A DNA stretch of 7,493 nucleotides from Desulfobacteraceae bacterium (lineage in GTDB: Bacteria; Desulfobacterota; DSM-4660; Desulfatiglandales; Desulfatiglandaceae), in NCBI GenBank assembly GCA_011042035.1, contig DQZA01000036.1, positions 1 to 7,493 on the forward strand. The letters are read 5' to 3'. The notes under the pieces were generated by a model, which was not told the origin of the DNA, ran no database searches, and saw nothing but the letters and a program-made list of their open reading frames with translations. The position numbers and the translations under genes were made by a program. Of the stretch, positions 1 through 6,839 are shown one piece after another. The first letter of the stretch is position 1; the number at the start of each line of letters is the position of its first letter.

Positions 1-1385
1 TCTTCTGGCCACTCACGTTCAAACCCTTCCTGGGGCCACTTGCGAGTGCAGTCCACACCCATCTTGCTTCCATAGAGGTGCATCTCAGCGGAGTGGTCAA
101 GCTCGTCCATGGGGCCTTCGGTAAGCAGGATATCCCTGCGTGGCGCTACCTGGTTTCCAAGATACCAAAGCACCTCGGAGATATTTTGTATGTTAACTTC
201 CTTGTCGAAGACAAAAATCATCTTGGAAAACATCATCTGACCCATACCCCAAAGGGCATGCATTATCTTCCTGGCATGTCCGGGATAGCGCTTGTCTATG
301 GACACCAGGACCAAGTTGTGAAAACCGCCTTCCACCAAAAGGTTTATGTCCACAACCTCGGGCAGTTGTTTTTTAATGATGGGTAGAAACAGCCTCTCGG
401 TGGCCTTACCCAGAAATGCATCTTCCATGGGAGGACGCCCGACTATGGTCGCATGGTATATGGGATTTTTTCTCATGGTAAGGCAGGTGACATGGAATAC
501 GGGAAATTCGGCCGCGAGAGAATAAAAGCCGGTGTGATCCCCGAACGGTCCCTCAAGTCTTCTCTCGCCTGGTTCTACATAGCCCTCTAACACGTACTGG
601 GCATTGGCAGGCACATAGAGATCATTTGTTATGCACTTGACCAGTTCCACGGGTTTCTTCCTCAGGTACGCAGCAAGCATGAATTCATCCATGTCTTCAG
701 GTAATGGTGCGGTTGCCGCAAATATACATGCTGGATCTGACCCTATTGCCACTGCAACGGGGAGCCTGACACCCATCCTTTCTGCTACCCGGTAATGCTC
801 TGCTCCTCCCTTGTGGGCGTGCCAATGCATGCCTGTGGTACAGCGGTCAAAGACCTGCAGCCTGTACATGCCGAGGTTCCTCTTACCTGTGTCCGGATGC
901 TCGGTTACCACCAACGGCAGGGTTATGAATGGCCCGCCGTCCTGGGGCCAGCAAGTGAGAACCGGAAGGGATGCTAAATCCAGTTGCTCTTCCTTTAGTA
1001 TAACTTCCTGGCAGGGGGCCTTTTTGACTTTTTTGGGAAAGATGCTGCCCAATCTCTTTATCTTGGGAATCAACTTGAGTTTTTGGAAAATGCCTTCGGC
1101 CTTTTCCACCTCAAGGAAGTCCATGACATCAGAGGCGAGGTCATCAAGGCTGTCGACCTCAAGGGCGAGCGTTATCCTTTTCATGGACCCAAACAGATTT
1201 ATTGCCACTGGGTGCCCTGAAGGAGACCGGACATTTTCGAAAAGCAGTGCCGGCCCTCCTGCCTTAGTGACCCGGTCGGTAATTTCGGTTATCTCCAGAC
1301 GGGGGCTTACGGGTTCTGCTATTCGTACCAATTCCCCTTCATTTTCGAGCACTCTGAGGAAATCATTTAGGTCTTCATAGGCCAT
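1..1385 (-). CDS. UbiD-family prenylated-FMN decarboxylase (C-terminus cut by window edge)
   Basis: Reading the minus strand from the ATG at 1385 gives 461 codons without a stop, to the window edge. The protein starts MAYEDLNDFLRVLENEGELV, typical of UbiD-family decarboxylases, which use prenylated FMN to add or remove CO2 on aromatic or alpha,beta-unsaturated acids. Visible signatures are N170 and R175 in KRNLGMYR, H191 after MHWHA, E234, and LEGPFGDHTGFY, in which E278 and D283 match the Glu-(x)4-Glu/Asp catalytic pair of the family (R173/E277/E282 in fungal Fdc1). Near the end are NIQNISEVLWYL and a Gly-Pro-x-Asp-x-Leu-Asp-His motif. Family members are about 490 residues, so roughly 25-30 are probably missing. 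An AAGGAG ribosome site (1395-1400) lies 9 bases before the ATG. The helicase gene is upstream on the same strand. The substrate cannot be read from sequence: quinone-precursor decarboxylation (UbiD or futalosine-type menaquinone) and aromatic acid (de)carboxylation are all possible. No UbiX partner is in the window. Confidence 0.95.
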   Translation of the reverse strand, partial: MAYEDLNDFLRVLENEGELVRIAEPVSPRLEITEITDRVTKAGGPALLFENVRSPSGHPVAINLFGSMKRITLALEVDSLDDLASDVMDFLEVEKAEGIFQKLKLIPKIKRLGSIFPKKVKKAPCQEVILKEEQLDLASLPVLTCWPQDGGPFITLPLVVTEHPDTGKRNLGMYRLQVFDRCTTGMHWHAHKGGAEHYRVAERMGVRLPVAVAIGSDPACIFAATAPLPEDMDEFMLAAYLRKKPVELVKCITNDLYVPANAQYVLEGYVEPGERRLEGPFGDHTGFYSLAAEFPVFHVTCLTMRKNPIYHATIVGRPPMEDAFLGKATERLFLPIIKKQLPEVVDINLLVEGGFHNLVLVSIDKRYPGHARKIMHALWGMGQMMFSKMIFVFDKEVNIQNISEVLWYLGNQVAPRRDILLTEGPMDELDHSAEMHLYGSKMGVDCTRKWPQEGFEREWPE

Positions 1386-1408
1386 CTGAATTGACTCCTT
1401 ATCCCATC

Positions 1409-1480
1409 ATTCCAACGTTCCATCCTTCCATTATTCCAACGTCCCTGTCCCCCAACATTCCAATAATCCAACATTCCATT
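1409..1480. repeat. Degenerate ATTCCAAC-type spacer repeat
   Basis: ATTCCAAC occurs at 1409-1416 and 1433-1440, ATTCCAAT at 1457-1464 and ATTCCATT at 1473-1480, with shorter TTCCA and CCAAC fragments between. On the minus strand this reads as repeated TGGAATGTTGG-like words. The block fills the spacer between the helicase stop and the decarboxylase start and codes for nothing recognisable. The start-to-start spacing of the four main units is 24, 24 and 16 bases. Function is unknown; it may be slipped-strand low-complexity DNA. Confidence 0.7.
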
Positions 1481-1487
1481 TTCCCTT

Positions 1488-1515
1488 CTGACTCCTGACT
1501 CCTAACTCCTAACTT
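1488..1515. repeat. Four tandem 7-bp repeats directly after the helicase stop
   Basis: Four head-to-tail heptamers are seen: CTGACTC, CTGACTC, CTAACTC, CTAACTT. On the minus strand they read as AAGTTAG, GAGTTAG, GAGTCAG, GAGTCAG. The array begins immediately after the helicase stop codon (1516-1518). The two pairs differ by one transition, which suggests duplication of a 7-mer followed by a 14-mer step. No gene or hairpin explains it. Confidence 0.8.
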
Positions 1516-3459
1516 CTATCTCCCAACCCCTGCCTCTTGCCCCAAGAACATTTCCAGATCCTTCAATTCATGGGTTATGGGAATGGCAGGCAGGCTTTGT
1601 AGAAAGAATTTGCCATAGCGATGGGTGAGTATTCTTTTATCAAGTATGGCCATTATACCTCTGTCTGTCTTTTTCCTAATAAGCCTGCCAAGCCCCTGCC
1701 GCAATGAAATTATTGCAGAAGGCACCTGATATTCCAGAAAGGGATTACCTCCTCTCGCCCTGATAACCTTTATCCTGGCCGCCACAAGTGGTTCACCAGG
1801 CGAGTCAAAGGGAAGCTTGTCGATGATCAAGCAACTGAGGGACTCTCCAGGCACATCCACACCCTGCCAAAACGCGCCGGTAGCAAAAAGAACCGAGTGA
1901 AGATCATCCTTGAACTCGTTCAAAAGCTCAGTCCTGGGCGCATCCCCTTGTTTATACATGGCAAAGGGTAAAGTGTCCACGAGGCTTTGGTAAATGAGAT
2001 TCATGTTTTGATAGCTAGTAAAAAGTAGTAGTGCACGGCCAGCGCTCCGTCGCAGAATCTCAGATATCCTACGTGCGGCCTGGGTTACGAACTGTGGTTC
2101 GCTAGGCAAAGGCAGATCAGTGGGAATATACATAAGGGCTTGTCTCGTAAAATCAAAATGTGACGGGTAAAGACCCATCAGCACATCTTCACCCAGGCCC
2201 AAGCGAGAGCAGATATAGTCAAAATTCCCATTGGTGGAGATAGTGGCAGATGTAAAGATGACAGTTTTTACTCTGCTGAATAGATGTTCCTGCATTTGAT
2301 CCGAGATGTCCAAAGGTGAGACATGGATGGCAACAGTCTTTCTTCTCTGTTCAAACCATACCAGCCATTTGTCATCCCGCACCCTCAGTATTTCCTCAAT
2401 TTTTTCTATAAGGTTTTGGGCCCTTACTGAAAGGCCGGAAAATACAAAGGATTCTGATCTAAATTCCTCTAGAACCTGGCCCATAACAGAAAGCGCATTT
2501 AGCACAGTTCGGCGCAGAGTATCGTGTAAGAAATTGAGGAGATTACCCTCTACTGTCCCCTTCCCTTCTAGGCCATGGAAGGACTTCCTAATCTGCTCAG
2601 AACCAGTTCGAAGTTTATCCGTGGCCCTTTTCAGTCGCATCTGCGCATTTTTGTCCAGAATGGCCATTTCCTTTTCTACATCTGCGGCAAATTCCGTTAA
2701 CTGCCTGGTGCTGATACTTTCTCCAAAGTATGTAACAGCCGTCTCTTCAACGTCGTGGGCTTCGTCAAACAGGGCTGCCTCGAACCTAGGGATTATCTCA
2801 GCAAACCCGCTTTGCCTTACCTTGAGGTCAGCAAAGAAAAGATGATGGTTGACAATAATAATCTCGGCTTCTGCTGCTCGCCTCCTAAGTCTGTTGATGA
2901 AGCATTCATCGAAGAACATGCACTCTGATCCAAGGCATTGCTCCGAAGAGCAAGTAAAGGCATCCCACAAAGGATCGCTTTCCTTCATAAAAGAGACCTC
3001 TGAAAGATCTCCAAATTCTGTCCGTCCCATCCATTTGTCAAATCGCTCCTTGAGGGACTCCTTGTCTTTCTGCAAAATAGTAGGCTGTAGGAAGAATTGG
3101 TGGTAACGATGGAGACAGAGATAGTTATTTCTCCCTTTCATCATTACCACATCTGGGTTCAAACCGGCCAGGGATGAAAGCAACGGAATATCCTTGCTGA
3201 AAATTTGCTCCTGAAGATTCTTGGTACCAGTGGATATAACGGTCTTTCTTCGGCTCAAGATAATCGGCACAAGATAAGAGAATGTTTTACCAGTCCCTGT
3301 ACCTGCCTCCAATACTGCATTTAACCCTTTGTCCAAGGCCCCTGCGATCGTCTTGGCCATCTCTAACTGTGAAGGTCTTACCTCAAAACCTTCCAATCCC
3401 TTGGCGAGTCTGCCTTGCGGACCTAGTATTTTTTCTATTTCTTTTTCTATGCAAGCCAT
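1516..3459 (-). CDS. DinG/XPD-family ATP-dependent DNA helicase with Fe-S cluster
   Basis: A 647-residue superfamily 2 helicase of the DinG/YoaA/XPD group, which unwinds DNA 5' to 3' during repair or recombination and carries a 4Fe-4S cluster. In order: Q-motif-like RPSQLEMA near the N-terminus, Walker A AGTGTGKT (52-59), cluster cysteines C115, C175, C180 and C186 (the 5- and 6-residue gaps match those of E. coli DinG), VNHHLFFADL, DEAH box (232-235), FTSATI (402-407), LLFTSYQNM, GAFWQGVDVPG and RQGLGRLIR (motif VI, about 587-595). C170 is an additional cysteine. I chose the ATG at 3459 because MACIEKEIEKILGPQGRLAKGLEGF matches the usual family N-terminus. The frame stays open to a TTG at 3585, but those 42 codons run through a GC-rich palindrome and look non-coding. 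The ribosome site is weak: GGAG lies about 14 bases upstream. All catalytic motifs look intact. The exact cellular role (dinG- or yoaA-like) is not resolvable. Confidence 0.95.
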   Translation of the reverse strand: MACIEKEIEKILGPQGRLAKGLEGFEVRPSQLEMAKTIAGALDKGLNAVLEAGTGTGKTFSYLVPIILSRRKTVISTGTKNLQEQIFSKDIPLLSSLAGLNPDVVMMKGRNNYLCLHRYHQFFLQPTILQKDKESLKERFDKWMGRTEFGDLSEVSFMKESDPLWDAFTCSSEQCLGSECMFFDECFINRLRRRAAEAEIIIVNHHLFFADLKVRQSGFAEIIPRFEAALFDEAHDVEETAVTYFGESISTRQLTEFAADVEKEMAILDKNAQMRLKRATDKLRTGSEQIRKSFHGLEGKGTVEGNLLNFLHDTLRRTVLNALSVMGQVLEEFRSESFVFSGLSVRAQNLIEKIEEILRVRDDKWLVWFEQRRKTVAIHVSPLDISDQMQEHLFSRVKTVIFTSATISTNGNFDYICSRLGLGEDVLMGLYPSHFDFTRQALMYIPTDLPLPSEPQFVTQAARRISEILRRSAGRALLLFTSYQNMNLIYQSLVDTLPFAMYKQGDAPRTELLNEFKDDLHSVLFATGAFWQGVDVPGESLSCLIIDKLPFDSPGEPLVAARIKVIRARGGNPFLEYQVPSAIISLRQGLGRLIRKKTDRGIMAILDKRILTHRYGKFFLQSLPAIPITHELKDLEMFLGQEAGVGR

Positions 3460-3478
3460 TGGCAGAGTGAAGGCTCCA

Positions 3479-3516
3479 TCGCCGGAAGGCGAGCCTGCCT
3501 GCTGCAGGCAGGCAGG
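3479..3516. repeat. GC-rich dispersed palindrome, copy 1, with adjacent small hairpin
   Basis: Arms CCTGCCTGC (3494-3502) and GCAGGCAGG (3508-3516) are perfectly complementary around a 5-base loop, TGCAG. Directly beside them TCGCC (3479-3483) and GGCGA (3488-3492) form a second 5-bp hairpin with a GGAA loop. The pair sits 20-57 bases before the helicase start, so it would lie in the helicase leader RNA. The 9-base arms recur at 5204-5228. On the plus strand the stem is followed by GG then TTTTT, like a terminator, but no plus-strand gene ends here. Confidence 0.8.
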
Positions 3517-3729
3517 GGTTTTTCTCCCGTTCCCCGAGTGGGACAATAAATTCAAGGCTACCATGCCCCTGGCAGCAGCTAACAAAAGCTTTTTGGTGCC
3601 TGCATGGGCTTCGAAATCACAACTTTTTCAAGAACCAAAAGAAGTTTTAAGGGTAGTGTAATGAGACAACTATTGTCAACGGCATATCCCTTCAGCCTAT
3701 CTTCCTATTTCCCTGCCTCTACTTTCCTG

Positions 3730-3759
3730 TTGCTGAATTGCGCTCATGCAGGGTAAAAT
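3730..3759 (+). promoter_or_regulatory. Candidate sigma-70-type promoter for the CBS-ACT gene
   Basis: A TAAAAT box (3754-3759; five of six match TATAAT) lies 18 bases after TTGCTG (3730-3735; three of six match TTGACA). It is 44 bases before the ATG of the CBS-ACT gene. The -35 is poor, so this is only a candidate. Confidence 0.3.
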
Positions 3760-3791
3760 TCGGCTGGTTGCCACTATCTGAAACAATCGCT

Positions 3792-3797
3792 AGGAGG
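3792..3797 (+). promoter_or_regulatory. Ribosome binding site that sets the CBS-ACT start
   Basis: AGGAGG six bases before the ATG at 3804. It decides the start against the longer open frame reaching back to 3738. Confidence 0.85.
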
Positions 3798-3803
3798 AAG
3801 ACC

Positions 3804-4472
3804 ATGCAGGTACAGAATTGGATGAGTTCCGACCTGATAACTGTAAAGGAAGCCACACCCATTATTCATGTGACAAAGCTGATGGAGGAAAACAACATAC
3901 GACATATACCTGTTACGCGGAATGGGCAATTGGTGGGCCTCATTACTGAGCACGAAATCAAGGAGGCCTATCCTTCCAAGGTTACCACCATGAAGGCCCA
4001 GGAGCTGTATTACCTGTTGGCCGAACTTAAGGCCAAAGATGTTATGCGGAGGAATCCTGTAACAATAAGACCTGATGAGACGATGGAAGTGGCAGCAGTG
4101 AAGATGTTGGAACACAGGGTGACAGGATTGCCCGTGGTTTCCGAAAAAGGAAAATTGGTAGGAATGATTACACAGGGAGACGTATTCAGAGTATTGATAT
4201 CCATCACGGGAATATATCAAGGAGGGATACAGTTTGCGTTTAATCTGGAGGACCGCCCTGGGAGTATAAAAGAAGTAGCTGATATTATAAGGAAATACGA
4301 TGGGCAGATTGTCAGTATCCTTAGTACCAGTGATACTGCTGATGAGGGGTACAGACACGTTTTTTACAGGATAAAGAAGATCCCGGATGGCAAATTACAG
4401 CAAATGATCAAAGAGATGGAGGAAAAATTTATGCTTCTTTACGTGGTGAAAGATCCTTTAAAGGATGTATGA
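3804..4472 (+). CDS. CBS-CBS-ACT domain protein, AcuB-like
   Basis: A 222-residue soluble protein with two CBS domains and a C-terminal ACT-like domain, the layout of AcuB. CBS1 is about residues 5-55 (MSSDLITV, ending LVGLITEHEI). CBS2 is about 77-131 (AKDVMRRNPVTIRPDETM, ending LVGMITQGDVFRVL). The ACT part, about 142-216, includes FNLEDRPGSIKEVADIIRKY, the small-ligand turn typical of ACT domains. CBS pairs commonly bind adenosine nucleotides and ACT domains bind amino acids, so a sensing role is likely. The ligand and the controlled target are unknown. In Bacillus, AcuB sits with acetoin-utilisation genes, but nothing here supports that pathway, so I give no symbol. The gene stands alone on the plus strand, divergent from the helicase, with a strong ribosome site. 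Confidence 0.9.
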   Translation: MQVQNWMSSDLITVKEATPIIHVTKLMEENNIRHIPVTRNGQLVGLITEHEIKEAYPSKVTTMKAQELYYLLAELKAKDVMRRNPVTIRPDETMEVAAVKMLEHRVTGLPVVSEKGKLVGMITQGDVFRVLISITGIYQGGIQFAFNLEDRPGSIKEVADIIRKYDGQIVSILSTSDTADEGYRHVFYRIKKIPDGKLQQMIKEMEEKFMLLYVVKDPLKDV

Positions 4473-4716
4473 TCCCTGATTACGGAGAGGCCGGTAGAAA
4501 TTCTCGTATGCTTTGTTTTGACGATCAAGGGACCTTTTATTAGGTTTCGGAGCGGTCAAATTATTTAGATGGCTTGAGCAGTCCCTGAGAAATCATCGCA
4601 ATATCTCTCTATGTCTTGGAACCGTTGAACATTTCCCCGTACTTGGATTGATATATAACAGTGTGCTTTTTCCCTTCTCGAAAAAACTCACAGCCATGGT
4701 GCTCCAAATGACGAAT
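4473..4716. other. Intergenic stretch without recognisable content
   Basis: Between the CBS-ACT stop and the left inverted repeat of the IS remnant I see no gene. A loose pairing of TCCCTGAT (4473-4480) with ATCAAGGGA (about 4521-4529), followed by CCTTTTATT, could end the CBS-ACT transcript. The loop is long and one base is bulged, so I do not call it a terminator. Confidence 0.5.
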
Positions 4717-4733
4717 TAACCGAAATTCGTGAC
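4717..4733 (+). repeat. Left inverted repeat of the IS remnant
   Basis: TAACCGAAATTCGTGAC, the exact reverse complement of 5254-5270. It lies 147 bases upstream of the transposase ATG, a plausible IS leader length. Confidence 0.8.
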
Positions 4734-5203
4734 AATTTCATGTCTAAGAGCGCAAAAATGGCTATTTTTGAATTTGGCGTCTAATAATATCAACTAGTTA
4801 TCGGAAGCGAGGCGAGTGTAGTGCCAAAATATTGATGAGATGGCTTGAAAGGAGGCGATTTCGGTTGTAAGCCGCTGGACATGTTTATTCGCGCCGTTGA
4901 ACACAAGTGCAAGAAAAACCGCAAGAAATACCGGACCTACAAACTGGTTGACTCTGTTCGAACAGAACGTGGGCCTCGGCAGACCACCGTTTTGAACCTC
5001 GGCGCTGATTTCAAACTCCCCAAAGAGCATTGGAAAGAGCTGGCCAATTGCATTGAGGAGATCATTACCGAACAACAAACTATCTTTGAGTATCCAAAAA
5101 AGATGAGGACCCTTGCAGAGCAATACGCCAGGAGGATTATTCGAAAGCAAGCCAGCGTCATCGATGAGGAAAAGCCGAGTCCTCCCGACTATGCAAGAGT
5201 GGA

Positions 5204-5228
5204 CCTGCCTGCCTGGCAGGCAGGCAGG
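5204..5228. repeat. GC-rich dispersed palindrome, copy 2
   Basis: CCTGCCTGC (5204-5212) pairs with GCAGGCAGG (5220-5228) around a 7-base loop. The inner bases can also pair as CCTGCCTGCC with GGCAGGCAGG around a single T. Arms are identical to copy 1 at 3494-3516; loops differ. It lies exactly where the transposase fragment loses family similarity. Confidence 0.8.
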
Positions 5229-5253
5229 GATATTACACATTTATTTTTTGAAA

Positions 5254-5270
5254 GTCACGAATTTCGGTTA
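5254..5270 (-). repeat. Right inverted repeat of the IS remnant
   Basis: GTCACGAATTTCGGTTA, exact reverse complement of 4717-4733. Only 25 bases separate it from the palindrome, consistent with an intact right tip following a deletion. Confidence 0.8.
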
Positions 5271-5393
5271 GGGCAAAGGCCGGCTCCAGTGCAAGGACTT
5301 TCACAGGGCATAATTGTGCACGGTCTTTTTCCAGATGGATAGACTGAGGGGTCAGGTTTAGACAAAAAGATAAAAAAGGAAGAGAGTTCGGGT

Positions 5394-6425
5394 CTATGAA
5401 CTGATTCTCAACACCTTTGCCCCCCTTATCTTTCTCTCTTTTAATTCAAGGAGTGCGGTATTGGCATCTTTGAGTTCATATTCCTGGTATTCGGGTTTTA
5501 TGGGGATCTCTGCGGCGAGCTTCAGAAATTCGCTGATGTCCCTGCTTGCAACATTGGCAACGCTTTTGATCTCTTTTTCCATCCACAGGTGAGAAGGATA
5601 GTCCAGCTTAAGTAAATATTCTTTATCAACGTCTTCCTTGCGAATGGCATTTATGACAAGCCTTCCACCTGGACGGAGGTTCTTTAGAGCCTCAACCACC
5701 GGTTTCCACACCGGAGTGGTATCAATGATGCTATGGAGTTTTTCAGGGCTTTCACCCTCGGTATCCCCGGCCCATACTGCTCCAAGCTCGCGAGCAAACT
5801 CCTGCTCATTGTTGCTTCGTGCAAACACGTAAACCTTAACATTGGGGTAGCGGTGTCTAACCATTTTCATAACCAGGTGTCCCGATGCCCCGAAACCTGT
5901 TAGCCCCAGGTTTTGCCCGTCGTGGAGTCCGGTGAGCCGCAAGGATCGATACCCAATTGCTCCCGCACAAAGCAAGGGTGCGGCCTCAGCATCAGAGAAG
6001 ATTTCCGGAATGCGATGGGCAAAGTCCTCCGGCACTACCATGTATTCCCCATAGCCCCCGTTTGCATCCCTTCCAGTGGCAAGAAATTGGGGACAGAGAT
6101 TCTCATCTCCCCTTTTGCAGTACTCGCAATTGCCGCAGGCAGAATAGATCCACCCAACACCAACGCGGTCTCCTGGCTTGAATCTTGAAGCGCCTGGGCC
6201 CAGCTCTTCAACCCTTCCCACCACTTGATGGCCGAGCACAACAGGGAAATGGGGTGGAGGAGTTCTGCCTTCTATCTCGTCAAGCTCCGTATGGCACACC
6301 CCGCAGGTGAGGACCTTCAACAAAACCTCTCCCTTTCCGGGCTTTGGTTCGGCAAGATCCATCAGCTTCAACGGTTCGGGGTTTCTTGTAAGGTCCACTA
6401 CCTGGCTCAATACCATGGCTTTCAT
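5394..6425 (-). CDS. Zinc-dependent medium-chain alcohol dehydrogenase
   Basis: A 343-residue cytosolic MDR-superfamily enzyme expected to interconvert an alcohol and an aldehyde or ketone with NAD(P). Catalytic zinc ligands are C44 (CGVCHTE), H66 (GHQ) and C153 (PLLCAG). The structural zinc site is C97, C100, C103 and C111. The Rossmann glycine motif is GFGASG (177-182). The length is normal and all ligands are present. FARS follows the second strand of the Rossmann fold instead of an obvious acidic residue, so NADP is possible, but I cannot settle the cofactor. A good GGAGG is 7 bases before the ATG. The start lies 18 bases after the PIN toxin stop, so the gene is probably the last in the toxin-antitoxin transcript. 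Its stop is 51 bases from the end of the convergent transposase fragment frame. Substrate unknown. Confidence 0.95.
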   Translation of the reverse strand: MKAMVLSQVVDLTRNPEPLKLMDLAEPKPGKGEVLLKVLTCGVCHTELDEIEGRTPPPHFPVVLGHQVVGRVEELGPGASRFKPGDRVGVGWIYSACGNCEYCKRGDENLCPQFLATGRDANGGYGEYMVVPEDFAHRIPEIFSDAEAAPLLCAGAIGYRSLRLTGLHDGQNLGLTGFGASGHLVMKMVRHRYPNVKVYVFARSNNEQEFARELGAVWAGDTEGESPEKLHSIIDTTPVWKPVVEALKNLRPGGRLVINAIRKEDVDKEYLLKLDYPSHLWMEKEIKSVANVASRDISEFLKLAAEIPIKPEYQEYELKDANTALLELKERKIRGAKVLRISS

Positions 6426-6443
6426 GATGTTTCCTCCATTGTG

Positions 6444-6839
6444 TCAAAAAGCCTTCAATACAGGAAACTGTCCCGAATCAATCAATCTTTTGTCGGCAGT
6501 AATCATGGTCAATCCGTAGATAATAGCAGTAGCAGCAAGAAACCTATCAGCCGGATCCTGGTGATGAAGTTTGACCTTCCTGCTCTCAATAGCAATTTCC
6601 GTATTGAGCATAGCCTCTTTCAGGGGGAGATGCTCAATAATGTTTCTCACAAAATTTTCCGGTGTACCCTTAACCTGAATTCTGCCTTTTTCTGCAAGGA
6701 CCAGGATTTCCCATATGCTTATGGGTGAAAACCATAGCTCATTTTCTTCATTCTGGAGCAGACTTACAATGGAACTACTTAGCCTCTCTGGCTCAATACC
6801 ACTCCACAGGATCACATGGGTATCAAGCAGGTATTTCAC
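6444..6839 (-). CDS. VapC-like PIN-domain toxin
   Basis: A 131-residue PIN-domain protein, expected to be a magnesium-dependent RNase toxin of a type II toxin-antitoxin pair. The acidic site residues are visible: D6 (LLDTH), E44 (SIWEI), D98 in DPADRFLAATA (D95 is nearby) and D116 (TAD). Its start is GTG at 6839. The codons overlap the antitoxin stop by 4 bases (GTGA, 6836-6839), which implies translational coupling and keeps toxin output tied to antitoxin output. Length and motif spacing are typical and nothing looks broken. The RNA target is unknown. Confidence 0.93.
   Translation of the reverse strand: MKYLLDTHVILWSGIEPERLSSSIVSLLQNEENELWFSPISIWEILVLAEKGRIQVKGTPENFVRNIIEHLPLKEAMLNTEIAIESRKVKLHHQDPADRFLAATAIIYGLTMITADKRLIDSGQFPVLKAF

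Larger units (their letters stand above)
3460..3803. other. Divergent spacer between helicase and CBS-ACT genes
   Basis: This 344-base stretch separates two divergently transcribed genes, so it should hold promoters in both directions. Apart from the hairpin pair at 3479-3516 and a weak promoter candidate at 3730-3759, I see no gene, RNA or repeat. Reading frames extend into it from both sides, but they lack plausible ribosome sites and similarity to the protein families concerned. Confidence 0.6.
4717..5270 (+). mobile_element. Internally deleted IS1634-like element with both ends kept
   Basis: Two exact 17-base inverted repeats (4717-4733 and 5254-5270) bracket about 550 bases containing the start of an IS1634-type transposase. 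Past the 17 bases the ends continue TTTCA, with two extra bases on the left side. IS1634 elements are usually well over 1.5 kb, so most of the transposase is gone, and the loss coincides with the GC-rich palindrome at 5204-5228. The left end also folds on itself: ACGAATT (4711-4717) pairs with AATTCGT (4724-4730). I see no target duplication (ACGAAT outside the left, GGGCAA outside the right), so the exact ends are provisional. The element could move only if a full transposase elsewhere acted on its ends. Confidence 0.7.
4881..5342 (+). pseudogene. IS1634-family transposase, N-terminal fragment
   Basis: The frame gives 153 residues, of which about 1-109 look like the N-terminus of IS1634-type transposases: MFIRAVEH, then YKLVDSVRTERGPRQTTVLNLGADFKLPKEHWKELANCIEEI, ending DEEKPSPPDYARVDL. 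At VDL the frame enters the GC-rich palindrome (PAWQAGRD). It then crosses the right end of the element and flanking DNA, stopping at 5342 with no transposase similarity. Full-length relatives are about 500-600 residues, so the DDE catalytic core is absent and the product cannot be a working transposase. The ATG at 4881 matches the family start MFIR. An AAGGAGG at 4849-4855 is 25 bases away, too far to be a normal ribosome site. Confidence 0.85.

Noticed and set aside
78..1380. Open frames on the plus strand across the left end (about 102, 60 and 189 residues)
   Set aside because: They lie opposite the UbiD-family gene, which has unmistakable family motifs over all 461 visible codons.
2306..3106. 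Plus-strand open frames of 179 and 85 residues
   Set aside because: Antisense to the helicase, serine-rich and without family similarity: shadows of the real gene.
3517..3523. T-run after the GC hairpin as a plus-strand terminator
   Set aside because: No plus-strand gene ends upstream of it. The same hairpin arms recur elsewhere, so a dispersed repeat explains it better.
3460..3585. 42-codon N-terminal extension of the helicase from a TTG
   Set aside because: It runs through the hairpins and does not look like a DinG-family N-terminus; the ATG at 3459 fits the family.
4452..4465. Perfect 14-bp palindrome ATCCTTTAAAGGAT
   Set aside because: It lies inside the last codons of the CBS-ACT gene, is AT-rich and has no loop or T-run; probably coincidence.
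5344..5393. GGGGTCAGGTTTAGAC followed by an A-rich tract, suggestive of a REP-type or terminator motif
   Set aside because: Only one copy is present, no partner repeat or stem is visible, and I could not support an element from this sequence alone.
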